From NCBI RefSeq assembly GCF_039904985.1, contig NZ_CP157005.1:4793501-4857500 (forward strand): DNA of 64,000 bases, given 5' to 3'. A model generated the notes under the pieces. That model was not told where the DNA came from and did not search any database. It saw nothing but the letters and a program-made list of their open reading frames with translations. The stretch is from Methylomonas sp. AM2-LC (lineage in GTDB: Bacteria; Pseudomonadota; Gammaproteobacteria; Methylococcales; Methylomonadaceae). Shown one piece after another: positions 35,444 through 44,698 of this stretch. How positions within the stretch are numbered: position 1 is the first letter of the stretch; the number at the start of each line of letters is the position of its first letter. The translations under genes and the position numbers were made by a program.

Positions 35444-36832
35444 TTATTTTTCGTTCTGCGAGATCGGCTGCGTATTTGGAGTCTGTTCTTTATTGTTTTC
35501 CAACATCAGCCAGTGATTGATTTGTTCCAAGTCGTCAGGTGATAGACTACCCACCGCCTGCTTAAGACGTAAACTATTCAGTAAGTAGTCATAACGGGCG
35601 TGAGCATAGTCTCGCTGTACCCGATAGCTTTCGCGCTCGGCAATCACCAGATCCAGGGTGGTTCGGCTGCCGACTTCGATGCCGGCTCTGATATTCAGTA
35701 AAGCGCTATCGATGGATTGCACGGTCTTATGCAGAGCCTTTACTTGGCTAATGCCGGTGATGACACCCAAATAGGCATCACGCGTTTGCCGGTGTATTGC
35801 ACGTTGCTCTTGCTTAAGTTCAGCGCATTTCTCATCATAACGATGGGCTGCTTCGCGACTTTTAGAGTTGACTTGACCGCCTTCGTAGATCGGTAGGTTA
35901 AATGCCAAACCCACGGTGCTGGTATCGATATTGACCGTTCCAAATTGTCCGCCGGTCGAGGCATAACCATGATTGCCGACTAAATCCAATGTAGGATAAT
36001 GACCGGCCGATTCCCGGCGTATCTCCTCAACAGCAATCTCAACGGCTAATTGCACCGTATTGAGTTTGAGATTTTGGGATAGTGCTAACTCTATCCAGCG
36101 ATTTTCATCTTCTGGTTGTGGCGGCACCAAAGGGATGTCAGTAATTAGTTTGACTAGTGATTGATAGTCCGTGCCGGTAATTTCTCGAAGCGCTTCGAGA
36201 GCGCTATTCAATTGTCGTTGCGCCTCAATCACATCCGCCATGGAGCGATCATGGCCGGCTTCGGCTTCCGGGACATCGGTAATAGCGATTTCGCCTACTG
36301 CAAAGCGCTGTTGGGTAAGATGGAGTTGCTTGGCTAAGGTTTTTTGCTGGGCTTGTGCGAAGGCCAAACAATCTTGTGCAGACAGTACTGCAAAATAACG
36401 TTCAACCACTCGCAGCATCAACTCTTGCTGTGCGGCTGCCAATTCGATTTCCGCCAGGCGGCTTTTCCTGTCTGCCTGATCCAGAGCAATCAATCGATCC
36501 CGGTGAAACAAGGGCTGGCTGATGTTGAGCGCATAGTTGTTGCTGATAAATTGGCTATTACCGCCTATCCCCAGGGAATTGCCTTGGAGACTGATGTTTT
36601 GTTGATTGCCATAGACATTGGCATTAATGCTAACAGTGGGTAACAAGGCTTTGGCTTCAGCTTGCTGAAGGTTTTCCAAAACAGCTTCGTAATTAGCTTG
36701 AACTCTTTGTAATTGAGCATCTTCCTGCACGGCTTGTCGGTAGACTTCCAACAGGTCTGGTAATGCCGCAACCGTTTCAGATGCGGTCAGCAAGACGCAC
36801 AAGATCACCAGATTTAGGGGGCTGTGCTTCAC
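35444..36832 (-). CDS. TolC-family outer membrane factor (system 2)
   Basis: 462 residues starting at GTG 36832, which overlaps the adaptor stop by 4 bp. It has a signal peptide (about 1-23, no lipobox) followed by the TolC double repeat (DLLEVYRQAVQEDAQLQRVQ; AEIELAAAQQELMLRVVERY; GSRTTLDLVIAERESYRVQR). It is more TolC-like than the NodT lipoprotein of system 1. It provides the outer channel for the MacAB-like pump. Confidence 0.9.
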   Translation of the reverse strand: MKHSPLNLVILCVLLTASETVAALPDLLEVYRQAVQEDAQLQRVQANYEAVLENLQQAEAKALLPTVSINANVYGNQQNISLQGNSLGIGGNSQFISNNYALNISQPLFHRDRLIALDQADRKSRLAEIELAAAQQELMLRVVERYFAVLSAQDCLAFAQAQQKTLAKQLHLTQQRFAVGEIAITDVPEAEAGHDRSMADVIEAQRQLNSALEALREITGTDYQSLVKLITDIPLVPPQPEDENRWIELALSQNLKLNTVQLAVEIAVEEIRRESAGHYPTLDLVGNHGYASTGGQFGTVNIDTSTVGLAFNLPIYEGGQVNSKSREAAHRYDEKCAELKQEQRAIHRQTRDAYLGVITGISQVKALHKTVQSIDSALLNIRAGIEVGSRTTLDLVIAERESYRVQRDYAHARYDYLLNSLRLKQAVGSLSPDDLEQINHWLMLENNKEQTPNTQPISQNEK

Positions 36833-37935
36833 AAATGCCCCTGGTTCTCGGGAGTGACGACATGATCTCCTTCGTTCAGGCCATAAATAATTTCAATGTT
36901 AATTCCATCTGAAAGACCAACTTCTATTTTGCGTTGTTCGCTTTTGCCGGGTTCGACTTCGATATGCACGTATGGCTGTTCTTTGTTAAACAGCAGATGG
37001 CTTTCCGGGATGGAGAGTACGTTGTCGTGACGGGTAAAAACGATTTCAGCTGTGGCGCTGAAGCCGGCCCTGAGCAAAGCGTCGTCGCGTGCTTGTAGCG
37101 ATGCTCTGATTTCAAAGGTAATGCGACCTTGATCGGATTTTTTGGCTTCGGGTGCAATGAAATCCAGAGTCCCCATTAAAGTCATATTCTGTAAGGCGCC
37201 GACTTGTACTTTTAATGGCATCCCGATTTTCAATCTACCAGCTTCGGCTTCTTCAACCTCACCTTTGAACATCAAATTATTCATATCGGCCAAAGTAACG
37301 ATGGTCGTACCTTCATTAAGATCATTGGTCTTAATGATGAAGTCGCCGATTTCCACCGGCTTTTCCAGCACCATGCCGTCCATGGTAGCGGCGATCAGCG
37401 TTGAAGTGGTTTTGAGTTGTTGGGAGGCGCCTTTAAGCCTAAGTTCCAGGTCACGCTGTGCCTGCTCCAAGGCGGCACGGGTCACATCAAATTTCAGTTG
37501 ATCATCTTGAAAAGCGGCATCCGAAATCAATTTTTGTTCGTGTAATTGGTTTCGTCTTTGTAACTCCAGGGAAGCACGCTGGTGTTCCAAACTGGCTTTG
37601 TTGATCTGGGATTGTGCGGTATTCACTTCGACTGGATCGGCGCGTAAACGAATCCGGGCAATGAAATCACCTGTCCTTAGCCATTGTCCGGGCTGAACAG
37701 AAATCTCATCCAAAATGCCGTTAGCTTGGGATTTAATCTTGATCTTGCGTCGAGCAACAATCTGTCCGGTTGCAGTCGTTTTTTGGACTATGCTCATGCG
37801 ACCAGGCACTATGGTTTGTAAAGGAGGCTGGCTTTTACCCGCAAACTGAAACAACCAAAATCCACTGGCAATCAAGAGAAATATTAGAAAAACACCCAAA
37901 AGAATTGGTACGAGAGTTTGTTTGAGCTTAGTCAT
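36829..37935 (-). CDS. MacA-like periplasmic adaptor (system 2)
   Basis: 368 residues. It has an N-terminal anchor (about 10-32), lipoyl halves (ATGQIVARRKIKIKSQANGI; TLIAATMDGMVLEKPVEIGD), a helical hairpin (about 105-170) and a C-terminal barrel region. It overlaps the ATPase gene by 8 bp (ATGACTAA). In the pyoverdine recycling pump the matching part is PvdR. It joins the ABC transporter to the TolC-like channel. Confidence 0.88.
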   Translation of the reverse strand: MTKLKQTLVPILLGVFLIFLLIASGFWLFQFAGKSQPPLQTIVPGRMSIVQKTTATGQIVARRKIKIKSQANGILDEISVQPGQWLRTGDFIARIRLRADPVEVNTAQSQINKASLEHQRASLELQRRNQLHEQKLISDAAFQDDQLKFDVTRAALEQAQRDLELRLKGASQQLKTTSTLIAATMDGMVLEKPVEIGDFIIKTNDLNEGTTIVTLADMNNLMFKGEVEEAEAGRLKIGMPLKVQVGALQNMTLMGTLDFIAPEAKKSDQGRITFEIRASLQARDDALLRAGFSATAEIVFTRHDNVLSIPESHLLFNKEQPYVHIEVEPGKSEQRKIEVGLSDGINIEIIYGLNEGDHVVTPENQGHL

Positions 37936-38632
37936 GAATATCTACTACAGGTAAATTCTGGGGATTAATAGAATCGCTAATACGCCCATCCTGCAGGCGA
38001 ATAATACGTTGGGCTTGCGCTGCTATTTTTTCGTCGTGGGTAACAATCACCAGTGTCTGTCCTGATATATGGATTTCTTTAAGTAGTTGCATGACCTCGA
38101 CCGAGGTTTGCGAGTCGAGATTACCCGTAGGTTCATCGGCCAGCAGTAAAGGCGGATCATTGATCAATGCGCGAGCAATGGCTACCCGTTGTCGTTGTCC
38201 ACCGGATAGTTGATTAGGCTGGTGATCCATGCGGTCATGTAAACCCATCCGTTCCAACAATGTTCTGGCCTTGGTTTCTCTGACACGGCGCGACACCCGC
38301 CGGTAATAGAGCGGTAGAGCCACATTTTCCAGCGCTGTCTTATAGGGCAGCAGATTAAAGGATTGGAAAACAAAACCGAGTAGACGATTGCGGCATTCGG
38401 CTGATTGACTGGGTGACAAATCGCGTATCAATTGACCGTTTAAGCGATATTCGCCAGCGTCATAGTTATCCAAAATGCCTAATACATTCAGCAAGGTTGA
38501 TTTGCCTGAACCGGAAGGCCCCATGATGGCGACGAATTCACCTTTGCCTATGGTCAAATCGATGCTGTGCAAAATAGGTAATGCTAGGGTGCCTAATTGA
38601 TAGCTTTTGCTTATTTGCCTTAACTGTATCAA
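37928..38632 (-). CDS. ABC transporter ATPase, MacB/LolD type (system 2)
   Basis: 234 residues starting at TTG 38632. Walker A GPSGSGKST (near 39-47), the Q-loop, the signature LSGGQRQRVAIARAL (near 142-156), Walker B LLLADEPTGNLDS, and the switch His in IVTHDE are all intact. It is the MacB/LolD subgroup that works with FtsX-like permeases to drive periplasmic substrates outward. In MacB and PvdT the ATPase and permease are one chain; here they are two genes. Confidence 0.93.
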   Translation of the reverse strand: MIQLRQISKSYQLGTLALPILHSIDLTIGKGEFVAIMGPSGSGKSTLLNVLGILDNYDAGEYRLNGQLIRDLSPSQSAECRNRLLGFVFQSFNLLPYKTALENVALPLYYRRVSRRVRETKARTLLERMGLHDRMDHQPNQLSGGQRQRVAIARALINDPPLLLADEPTGNLDSQTSVEVMQLLKEIHISGQTLVIVTHDEKIAAQAQRIIRLQDGRISDSINPQNLPVVDIHD

Positions 38633-38668
38633 GTTCGGTACTCCAGTTCGTCATTGCTCACTAGGGCG

Positions 38669-39898
38669 TTACTCATGGCGTAAGGCCTCAATCGGCTCGA
38701 TTTTGACCGCTTGACGGGCCGGTAGGAAACCAGCGAATAAGCCAGCCAGTATCAGCACCAGCAATGCACCAAAAGCGATAGGTAAATCCACCTCAGGATC
38801 ACGGAAAAAATCGGCTTGAAAACCCAGTCGGCGTAAGGCTTCGATCAATCCGACGCCGGCTACCAGCCCCAGATAACCGGCCAGCAAAGTGATCACAAAA
38901 GTTTCCTGCATGATCATCAGCAATATATCGCTAGGCTTGGCGCCAATGGCTTTTCGGACGCCAATTTCACGGGTACGCTCCTTAACGGTGACCAGCATGG
39001 TATTGCTGACGCCAACGCAACCAGCTAGTAACGTGCCAATGCCAACAATAATCAAAAAAAACCGGATGCCAATCAGTAAGCTCTGGATCTGTCGATACCG
39101 TAGACTACCATCTTGAACATAAAGCGCCGAAGCATCTGCAAGATCGAAATGGTGTTGATTAGAAAGATAACGTGTCACTTGGGGTTTGACCGATTCCCAG
39201 CCAGCCCCAATATGAGTGGTGATGCCTATCCAGGTCACTATTGGTTTAGGATTCAAAGTAGCCTGTAAAGTCGTATAGGGGATATAGACAATTCTTGCTT
39301 CAGCTTCGGGGGCTTCTCGGGTCATGACTCCCACGATACGAAAAGGAATTTTCTCAAGCAAAATGGTTTCGCCAACCGGATCTTGCTCCAGACGAAACAG
39401 CATTTGAACGACCTTTTCATTGACTACGACGACTTTACGACGTTCTTGAGTGTCTAGCGGATTTAGCAAGCGGCCCTTGAGTAGGACTTGGGCGTCCTGA
39501 TAAGCGCCTTGTGACGATATCCCAGCAATGTCTATGGCATTAGCGTTGCGTAAGCCATAGTGGATACTTCCTTTCTGTTGCAATAGAAACCAAGGAACTG
39601 ATGCCTCAATACCTTGTAATTGATTTAAATTGATCGCATCATCTATTGTCAGTTCAATAGGTCGTCCTGGTGGTAAGCCTTGGAAAGGCAAAGATGCTTT
39701 CATGCCGTAAAGCCAGACCACATTCACCGCCTGATGTTTAAACATTTGCATCATGCCGTGTTCTAAGCCTTTGCCCATACCCAGAAGTATTACCAGCATG
39801 AAGATGCCCCAGAACACCCCGAACGCGGTCAAACCGGTGCGCAATTTGTGATGGGTCAGGAACTGGCCTATTTCTATCCAGCGATCAAAGTCGAACAT
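38669..39898 (-). CDS. MacB-like/FtsX-family ABC permease (system 2)
   Basis: 409 residues from ATG 39898, which overlaps the PepSY stop (ATGA); a longer upstream frame is a shadow of the PepSY gene. It has membrane segment 1 (LRTGLTAFGVFWGIFMLVIL), a large periplasmic MacB_PCD-type domain (about 45-260), then three C-terminal segments in the FtsX block containing VGVSNTMLVTVKERTREIGV and RKAIGAKPSDI. This is the MacB topology. Partnered with the ATPase, MacA-like adaptor and TolC-like channel. Confidence 0.9.
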   Translation of the reverse strand: MFDFDRWIEIGQFLTHHKLRTGLTAFGVFWGIFMLVILLGMGKGLEHGMMQMFKHQAVNVVWLYGMKASLPFQGLPPGRPIELTIDDAINLNQLQGIEASVPWFLLQQKGSIHYGLRNANAIDIAGISSQGAYQDAQVLLKGRLLNPLDTQERRKVVVVNEKVVQMLFRLEQDPVGETILLEKIPFRIVGVMTREAPEAEARIVYIPYTTLQATLNPKPIVTWIGITTHIGAGWESVKPQVTRYLSNQHHFDLADASALYVQDGSLRYRQIQSLLIGIRFFLIIVGIGTLLAGCVGVSNTMLVTVKERTREIGVRKAIGAKPSDILLMIMQETFVITLLAGYLGLVAGVGLIEALRRLGFQADFFRDPEVDLPIAFGALLVLILAGLFAGFLPARQAVKIEPIEALRHE

Positions 39899-41181
39899 CA
39901 GCAGTTTTTCCCTATTGTAGCCAACATTGATGGTTTTCTTGGTTTTTGTCGCAAGCGTTCGGAGCGGCGCTTTTTTAACCATAGATAGACGCCGGTGACG
40001 GAGAGTATTGTCACGACCAAACCCATCAAACAAACGAAAACCTGCATGGCGAATCCAAAAACCTTGGCCATATGCAAATTGGTAATCCAATTGGTAAATG
40101 TTAATGCTCCATTCTGTCCGGTGGGAGCAATGAATGCGAGAAGCATACCGGAGTCGCCATCGAATATCACGCTGGTGCTGCCAAGCGACTCTCCTACATC
40201 CAGATCACTATGAACGTTATAATAAAATATCCCGTGTACCTCGTCATAATACATGAGGCTCTCGTGCTGAATTGCCACTCCGCGAGCTTGAGTCTGATCG
40301 GCCATGTGCTGTTGTCCTATACTGTACGCAGTCTGCCAGGCTAGTCCCGGCTTAGGCTTGGGCTGTGTCAAAACAGGTAAATTTTTGACTGGATCCGGCA
40401 TGCCACAACAGAATTTCATCACCGGCATATAGACCTGCTCGCCAAGATTGAAAGCCACGCTGGACCAAGCAAAAATGAACAGCATGACCCAAGTCCACAA
40501 GCCGCCGGCACGGTGCAGATCGAAATTGACGCGATGGGCCGAACTCCACCATTTAACTTTCCAGGCTAAAGACCAGCGTTGCCAAAAACCTAGTTGTTTT
40601 GGTCTGACTTTGATCTGTCCTGAGGTAATAACTTTTCGCCGGATTGGCAAAGTCAAATAAAACCCTACAAAACAATCCATGGTCCAAATGGCGGCGGCAA
40701 TACCAAGCAGCCATTGGCCAGGCTCGCCCAATGCCAGCGACCAGTGCAAGGCATAAATGAAATCCATCAGATTTTGGCGGGTGAGCGGCCACCAGCCTTC
40801 TTGAATACGGACAATTTCGTCACCGGTGTATGGGTTAAGCGCGAGTATCCGGGGAATCTCATGTGTATGAGAAGTTCCTCCAGCCATATCCATTCGTGGT
40901 TGAAATCTGGCGATAAAAGATTCCCCATCCAGACGGTGTAAGGGTATCCAGTTGATTTGACCATCAGGAACCAACACTTCCGCCCGCTTACGAAGGGCAA
41001 AGCTATCAAGCGGGGCTTTGTCAGCAGGAATCTGGATGTGGTAAATCTCCGGATTCAACCTGGCATTGATTTCCTGATAAAACGCCAGCAAACTGCCGCT
41101 GAGTCCGGCGACGGATAAAAAAAATACCATGTACAATCCGGCGTAGCGATGAACCAGAACCCAGAAATGTCGTGCCTGCAT
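39898..41181 (-). CDS. PepSY-associated membrane protein, putative periplasmic ferrisiderophore reductase (system 2)
   Basis: 427 residues. It opens with VLVHRYAGLYMVFFLSVAGL, followed by SGSLLAFYQE, the PepSY_TM start. Four membrane segments carry histidines (LHWSLALGEPGQWLLG, LHRAGGLWTWVMLF, LHMAKVFGFAMQ). It is a paralogue of the protein at 24800. It starts 11 bp after the receptor gene ends. Likely role, by analogy with FpvG: reduction of the imported ferric complex in the periplasm. Confidence 0.86.
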   Translation of the reverse strand: MQARHFWVLVHRYAGLYMVFFLSVAGLSGSLLAFYQEINARLNPEIYHIQIPADKAPLDSFALRKRAEVLVPDGQINWIPLHRLDGESFIARFQPRMDMAGGTSHTHEIPRILALNPYTGDEIVRIQEGWWPLTRQNLMDFIYALHWSLALGEPGQWLLGIAAAIWTMDCFVGFYLTLPIRRKVITSGQIKVRPKQLGFWQRWSLAWKVKWWSSAHRVNFDLHRAGGLWTWVMLFIFAWSSVAFNLGEQVYMPVMKFCCGMPDPVKNLPVLTQPKPKPGLAWQTAYSIGQQHMADQTQARGVAIQHESLMYYDEVHGIFYYNVHSDLDVGESLGSTSVIFDGDSGMLLAFIAPTGQNGALTFTNWITNLHMAKVFGFAMQVFVCLMGLVVTILSVTGVYLWLKKRRSERLRQKPRKPSMLATIGKNC

Positions 41182-41192
41182 TGTCTAGTTCT

Positions 41193-43646
41193 TCAAAATT
41201 CTAAGCGAATTGAGCCTAGAAAACTGCGCGGCGAGGCAAACACGTAATTGCGGCCCGAGCCGCTATACGGGTTGTAATAAGTTTTGTCGAGCAAGTTGTC
41301 TGCGTTGAGCTGGAGACTAATTTTGGAAGCACCCACTTTCCAAGAATATCCTGTCATGAGATTGAGTATCGCATAGCCAGGTAGCTGATAACTGTTAGCG
41401 TTATCGCCTTGCCGCTCACCACGCGCAACAATCCCTACACCGAATTTGAATCCACGTAAATCGCCATCTTGCGGCTCGTATGTCGTCCACAAACTTCCTC
41501 CGTGAGTCGGAACACCCCAGTAGCGATTGCCCTGATTGCCTGAATTGGTGCCAATGACATTGCCGTTACTATCTAATACTGTGCCGACATCCTTGGTAAT
41601 ACGGGAATTGATGTAGGCATAACTGCCGATCATTTTTACAGAGGGCCAGATTTCGCCAGAAAAATCCACCTCAAGCCCTTGATTGCGAACTTCACCCGTT
41701 GTCGATGAAAAACCTTGGGCGGCTAAGGCTGGATCAGAATTTGGCGTGGACAAATGTTGCTTGGTGAGATCAAACCAGGCCACGCTGCCTGTGAATCGTT
41801 TGTCAAAAAGTTCGGTTTTTACCCCTATCTCTTTTTGTTCAGCCGTGGTTGGCGCCAGCAATGATCCGTCAACATTGTGACCATTGGTGAGGCCAAAGTT
41901 CTCAACATAATTGCCATAGAGGCTGAGTTCTGGAAGGGCCTGCCACACAATACCAAATCGAGGTTTCAGGGCTCCAACATTTTCTGAGTTGCTGCTCGTG
42001 GGCTGAATGGGAATAGTGTAGGCATAGGTGTTGCTCTGGCTTGCACTGTCATACCTAAAACCAGCCAATAAATTTAAATTAAACGGCAGTTTCATTTGAT
42101 CCTGAACAAACAGTCCATGCCAATTTTCGCCGAACTTCCAGGAATAGGCATAGTCAGGTGTGTTCAAAAGCCCATCTGTTCCGCTATGGACGGGATTATA
42201 TAAATCAATTGTGGGTGTCGTGGAGGAGTTGAATGAGCCCGCTTGAAAGCTATTTTCTACCAGATAATCCCAGCCCATCAATAGGGTATGAGCAACGTTC
42301 CATGTGTCGATTTTGCCAGTGAGATTTAGGGATGTGTAATAGGCTTGGCTGTTTAGTGCTGGCGTATTGAAATAAGTTCTTGCAACTGCGCAGCCTTGAG
42401 CTGTGCAGTTTGTTGGATCGACTAAACCCTGAATGCCCATAGTGCTTACAGGATTATTAACCAGATTGACGTTGAAATTCTGACGTAATGTCCAACGACT
42501 ATTAAAATCATGTGACCAGTCGAAACCGACGCGTATATCATCTGTTTTTGTGATTGAACTGGATTCGCCCAGATTGAGGCCCAATGGTACAGAAGCGGGG
42601 CGATTGCCAACAGCCGGAAGCACTCCGCCTGGGTGATCCATCGAATGCATATACTGCAAATGAAAATTCGCCTGAGTTTGATCGCTGATATTCCAGTGTA
42701 TGACGGGGGCAAACAATACACGTTGATCGCCGGCATATTGGTTAAACGATCCGGCATTTTCGTAGGCCATGTTTAGCCGGTAAAGTAACGTTTTGTCTTT
42801 GCTGACTGGGCCCGTCGCATCCATAGTGGTTCGGTAGAAATCGAAGGAGCCAAACTGCTGTTGCATTGAGTAATAAGGGGTGGAAAGGGGTTGTTTGGAC
42901 ACTAAATTAATAAGGCCGCCTGGTTCCAGTCGTCCATAAAGAATGGATGCAGGTCCCTTGAGCACTTGAATTTGCTCTAGTGGCGCAACATCGGGAAATA
43001 CCGTGTTTAAAACTTGTGTATCTACTCTGACGCCGTCACGATAATAGCTTAATGTGTCAAAACCTCGAATATTAAAAGATGCTCCTCCAACACCCTGTGA
43101 GATGAAATTTACGCCGCTGACGTTTTCCAAGGCTTTTTCGATTCGTACAGCTTGTTGGTCTTTCATGACCTGCTGTGATACCACCTGGATATTTAAAGGT
43201 GTCTCCATGATCGGCGTGTCAGTTTTTGTCGCTGTGAAGGTGTGGGTGACGTTATAACCTTTGGGATCGTCTTCGTAGACGGTGGCATCAGCAGTCACTT
43301 TTACAGTCGGCAATGTAGTTGGATCGCTTTGATTGATTTGTGTAGGAGCCAACTTGATTGCTACGGCATCCTCAGCGGTAAAGGTATATGTTAAGCCGGT
43401 GCCGACCAATAGTTTCTTTAACGCTTCTCTGGCGGTAAACGAGCCACTTAAACCTTGGGTTGTGCTGTTTTTTAGTGCTTCACGGTTGAATAGCATCTGC
43501 AGGTCAGATTGTGCTGCCAGCGCATCCAGCGCGGTGACCGCCGACTGCGGTGGAATGCTGAAGTTGATGACCCGCTCTTCCGCATTGGCTGTCTGTATGG
43601 CAACACACAAGCTGGCGGATGCCCATAACAAATTCGTGCTTTTCAT
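41193..43646 (-). CDS. TonB-dependent siderophore receptor with STN signalling domain (system 2)
   Basis: 817 residues, complete. Signal peptide (about 1-22); STN domain (about 30-100; INFSIPPQSAVTALDALAAQ, LVGTGLTYTFTAEDAVAIKL); plug (about 130-255; KTDTPIMETPLNIQVVSQQV, LKGPASILYGRLEPGGLINL); 22-strand barrel ending GSIRLEF. It resembles FpvA/FecA-class receptors that both import and signal through FecR. The fecI-fecR pair lies upstream, separated by a toxin-antitoxin cassette. First gene of the system 2 operon. Confidence 0.94.
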   Translation of the reverse strand: MKSTNLLWASASLCVAIQTANAEERVINFSIPPQSAVTALDALAAQSDLQMLFNREALKNSTTQGLSGSFTAREALKKLLVGTGLTYTFTAEDAVAIKLAPTQINQSDPTTLPTVKVTADATVYEDDPKGYNVTHTFTATKTDTPIMETPLNIQVVSQQVMKDQQAVRIEKALENVSGVNFISQGVGGASFNIRGFDTLSYYRDGVRVDTQVLNTVFPDVAPLEQIQVLKGPASILYGRLEPGGLINLVSKQPLSTPYYSMQQQFGSFDFYRTTMDATGPVSKDKTLLYRLNMAYENAGSFNQYAGDQRVLFAPVIHWNISDQTQANFHLQYMHSMDHPGGVLPAVGNRPASVPLGLNLGESSSITKTDDIRVGFDWSHDFNSRWTLRQNFNVNLVNNPVSTMGIQGLVDPTNCTAQGCAVARTYFNTPALNSQAYYTSLNLTGKIDTWNVAHTLLMGWDYLVENSFQAGSFNSSTTPTIDLYNPVHSGTDGLLNTPDYAYSWKFGENWHGLFVQDQMKLPFNLNLLAGFRYDSASQSNTYAYTIPIQPTSSNSENVGALKPRFGIVWQALPELSLYGNYVENFGLTNGHNVDGSLLAPTTAEQKEIGVKTELFDKRFTGSVAWFDLTKQHLSTPNSDPALAAQGFSSTTGEVRNQGLEVDFSGEIWPSVKMIGSYAYINSRITKDVGTVLDSNGNVIGTNSGNQGNRYWGVPTHGGSLWTTYEPQDGDLRGFKFGVGIVARGERQGDNANSYQLPGYAILNLMTGYSWKVGASKISLQLNADNLLDKTYYNPYSGSGRNYVFASPRSFLGSIRLEF

Positions 43647-43951
43647 GAAAACTCCGTTTACGGTGAGTAAAAAATTGTCTTACATTAATTACGTCGAATT
43701 AGCGGAGGCAAAGTGGACATTTTTTTTGAAAAAAATTTCTGATTTCGCTAAAAAGTTTATAGCTTATGCGGAATAATGAGGGCTGTGCCATTAATATGGC
43801 ATTGATATTTATATAAATTAGTCGATTTGAGTTTTTTGATTCGCAGAATAAATTTTTTTTCCATGTGGTTTTTGAGCTTACTCATTCGAGACTCATACGA
43901 AACAGGTGACTTGGTGTTATGATGACTTATCACCAATTGGGAGAATAGATC
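43647..43951. other. Intergenic region upstream of receptor 2
   Basis: AT-rich, with an A/T-run segment near 43721-43735 facing the receptor. The receptor promoter should be here, read on the - strand, and the antitoxin promoter on the + strand. I cannot identify boxes with confidence. Confidence 0.4.
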
Positions 43952-44191
43952 ATGCCCAGATTAACCATTACCCTTAGTGAAGAACGTTACCAAGCCTTAA
44001 AAGAAGCCGCCACTAAAAGACGTAAAAGCCTTGTGGCGGTGATTGACGAAAGTCTGGATTTTTACGGAATCAAAACTGGTCAGACTGCTTTTGAACTGGT
44101 GGCGCAGGCCAGACACCGGGCGGCGCTATCCGAGGCAGATGCGCTTGAGTTGGCTTTGCAGGAAGTAAGCATAGTTCGTAAGCCACTGTGA
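43952..44191 (+). CDS. Antitoxin, ribbon-helix-helix type
   Basis: 79 residues. The start LTITLSEERYQALKEAATKR matches the beta strand plus helix of RHH/CopG-like antitoxins; the C-terminal helix (EADALELALQEVS) should cap the toxin. The stop overlaps the next gene by 4 bp (GTGA). It would bind its own promoter and neutralise the PIN toxin. The cassette lies between fecR and the receptor of system 2 in opposite orientation, so it is probably a later insertion. Confidence 0.8.
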   Translation: MPRLTITLSEERYQALKEAATKRRKSLVAVIDESLDFYGIKTGQTAFELVAQARHRAALSEADALELALQEVSIVRKPL

Positions 44192-44622
44192 CTCGGCTTT
44201 TGGCAGTCATTGATACCAATGTGGTTGTCAGTGGTCTCATTTCAGGCGATATGCAGGCGTTGGTATGCCGTGTTCTCGATGGCATGTTGACAGCATCTTT
44301 TCTTTATCTGTTATCACCCGCCTTGCTGGATGAATATCGCGAAGTGTTACTGCGGCCAAAGCTGAAGAAATGTCATGGCTTGAGTGCTGTGGAAGTTGAC
44401 CGGATTTTGGAAGATATCGTCGCTAATGCTATCTGGCGAGAACCAGATCAGTCGTTTGCTGCTCCAGAGCCGGGAGATGATCATTTGTGGGCGTTAATGG
44501 CAACGCACAAGGGTTGTGTGCTGGTAACCGGCGATCGGCTGCTGCTGGATAACCCACCCGATTTCGCATCGGTTGTTAGTGTAAGGTCTTTTGTTGAGTT
44601 GCTGGGCTGGGTGGGTCAATAG
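44188..44622 (+). CDS. PIN-domain toxin
   Basis: 144 residues starting at GTG 44188. Acidic active-site positions are visible: IDTNVVVSGLI (D8), then E near LLDEYREVLL, and the C-terminal pair GDDHLWALM and VLVTGDRLLL. This is the 'PIN family toxin' class (PilT N-terminus-like), predicted endoribonuclease. Length and order with the RHH antitoxin are usual for this type. Confidence 0.85.
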   Translation: MTRLLAVIDTNVVVSGLISGDMQALVCRVLDGMLTASFLYLLSPALLDEYREVLLRPKLKKCHGLSAVEVDRILEDIVANAIWREPDQSFAAPEPGDDHLWALMATHKGCVLVTGDRLLLDNPPDFASVVSVRSFVELLGWVGQ

Positions 44623-44698
44623 CGGTTTTAGGATTTACCTAACGTTGATTTTATTTTACAGAATAATCGATTTTTACTTTTTAATGCCGATCTTAGGC

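Noticed and set aside
38669..40090. Longer start for the FtsX-like permease
   Set aside because: The extra N-terminal 64 residues overlap the PepSY gene; ATG 39898 overlaps its stop in the usual ATGA way and begins at the conserved N terminus.
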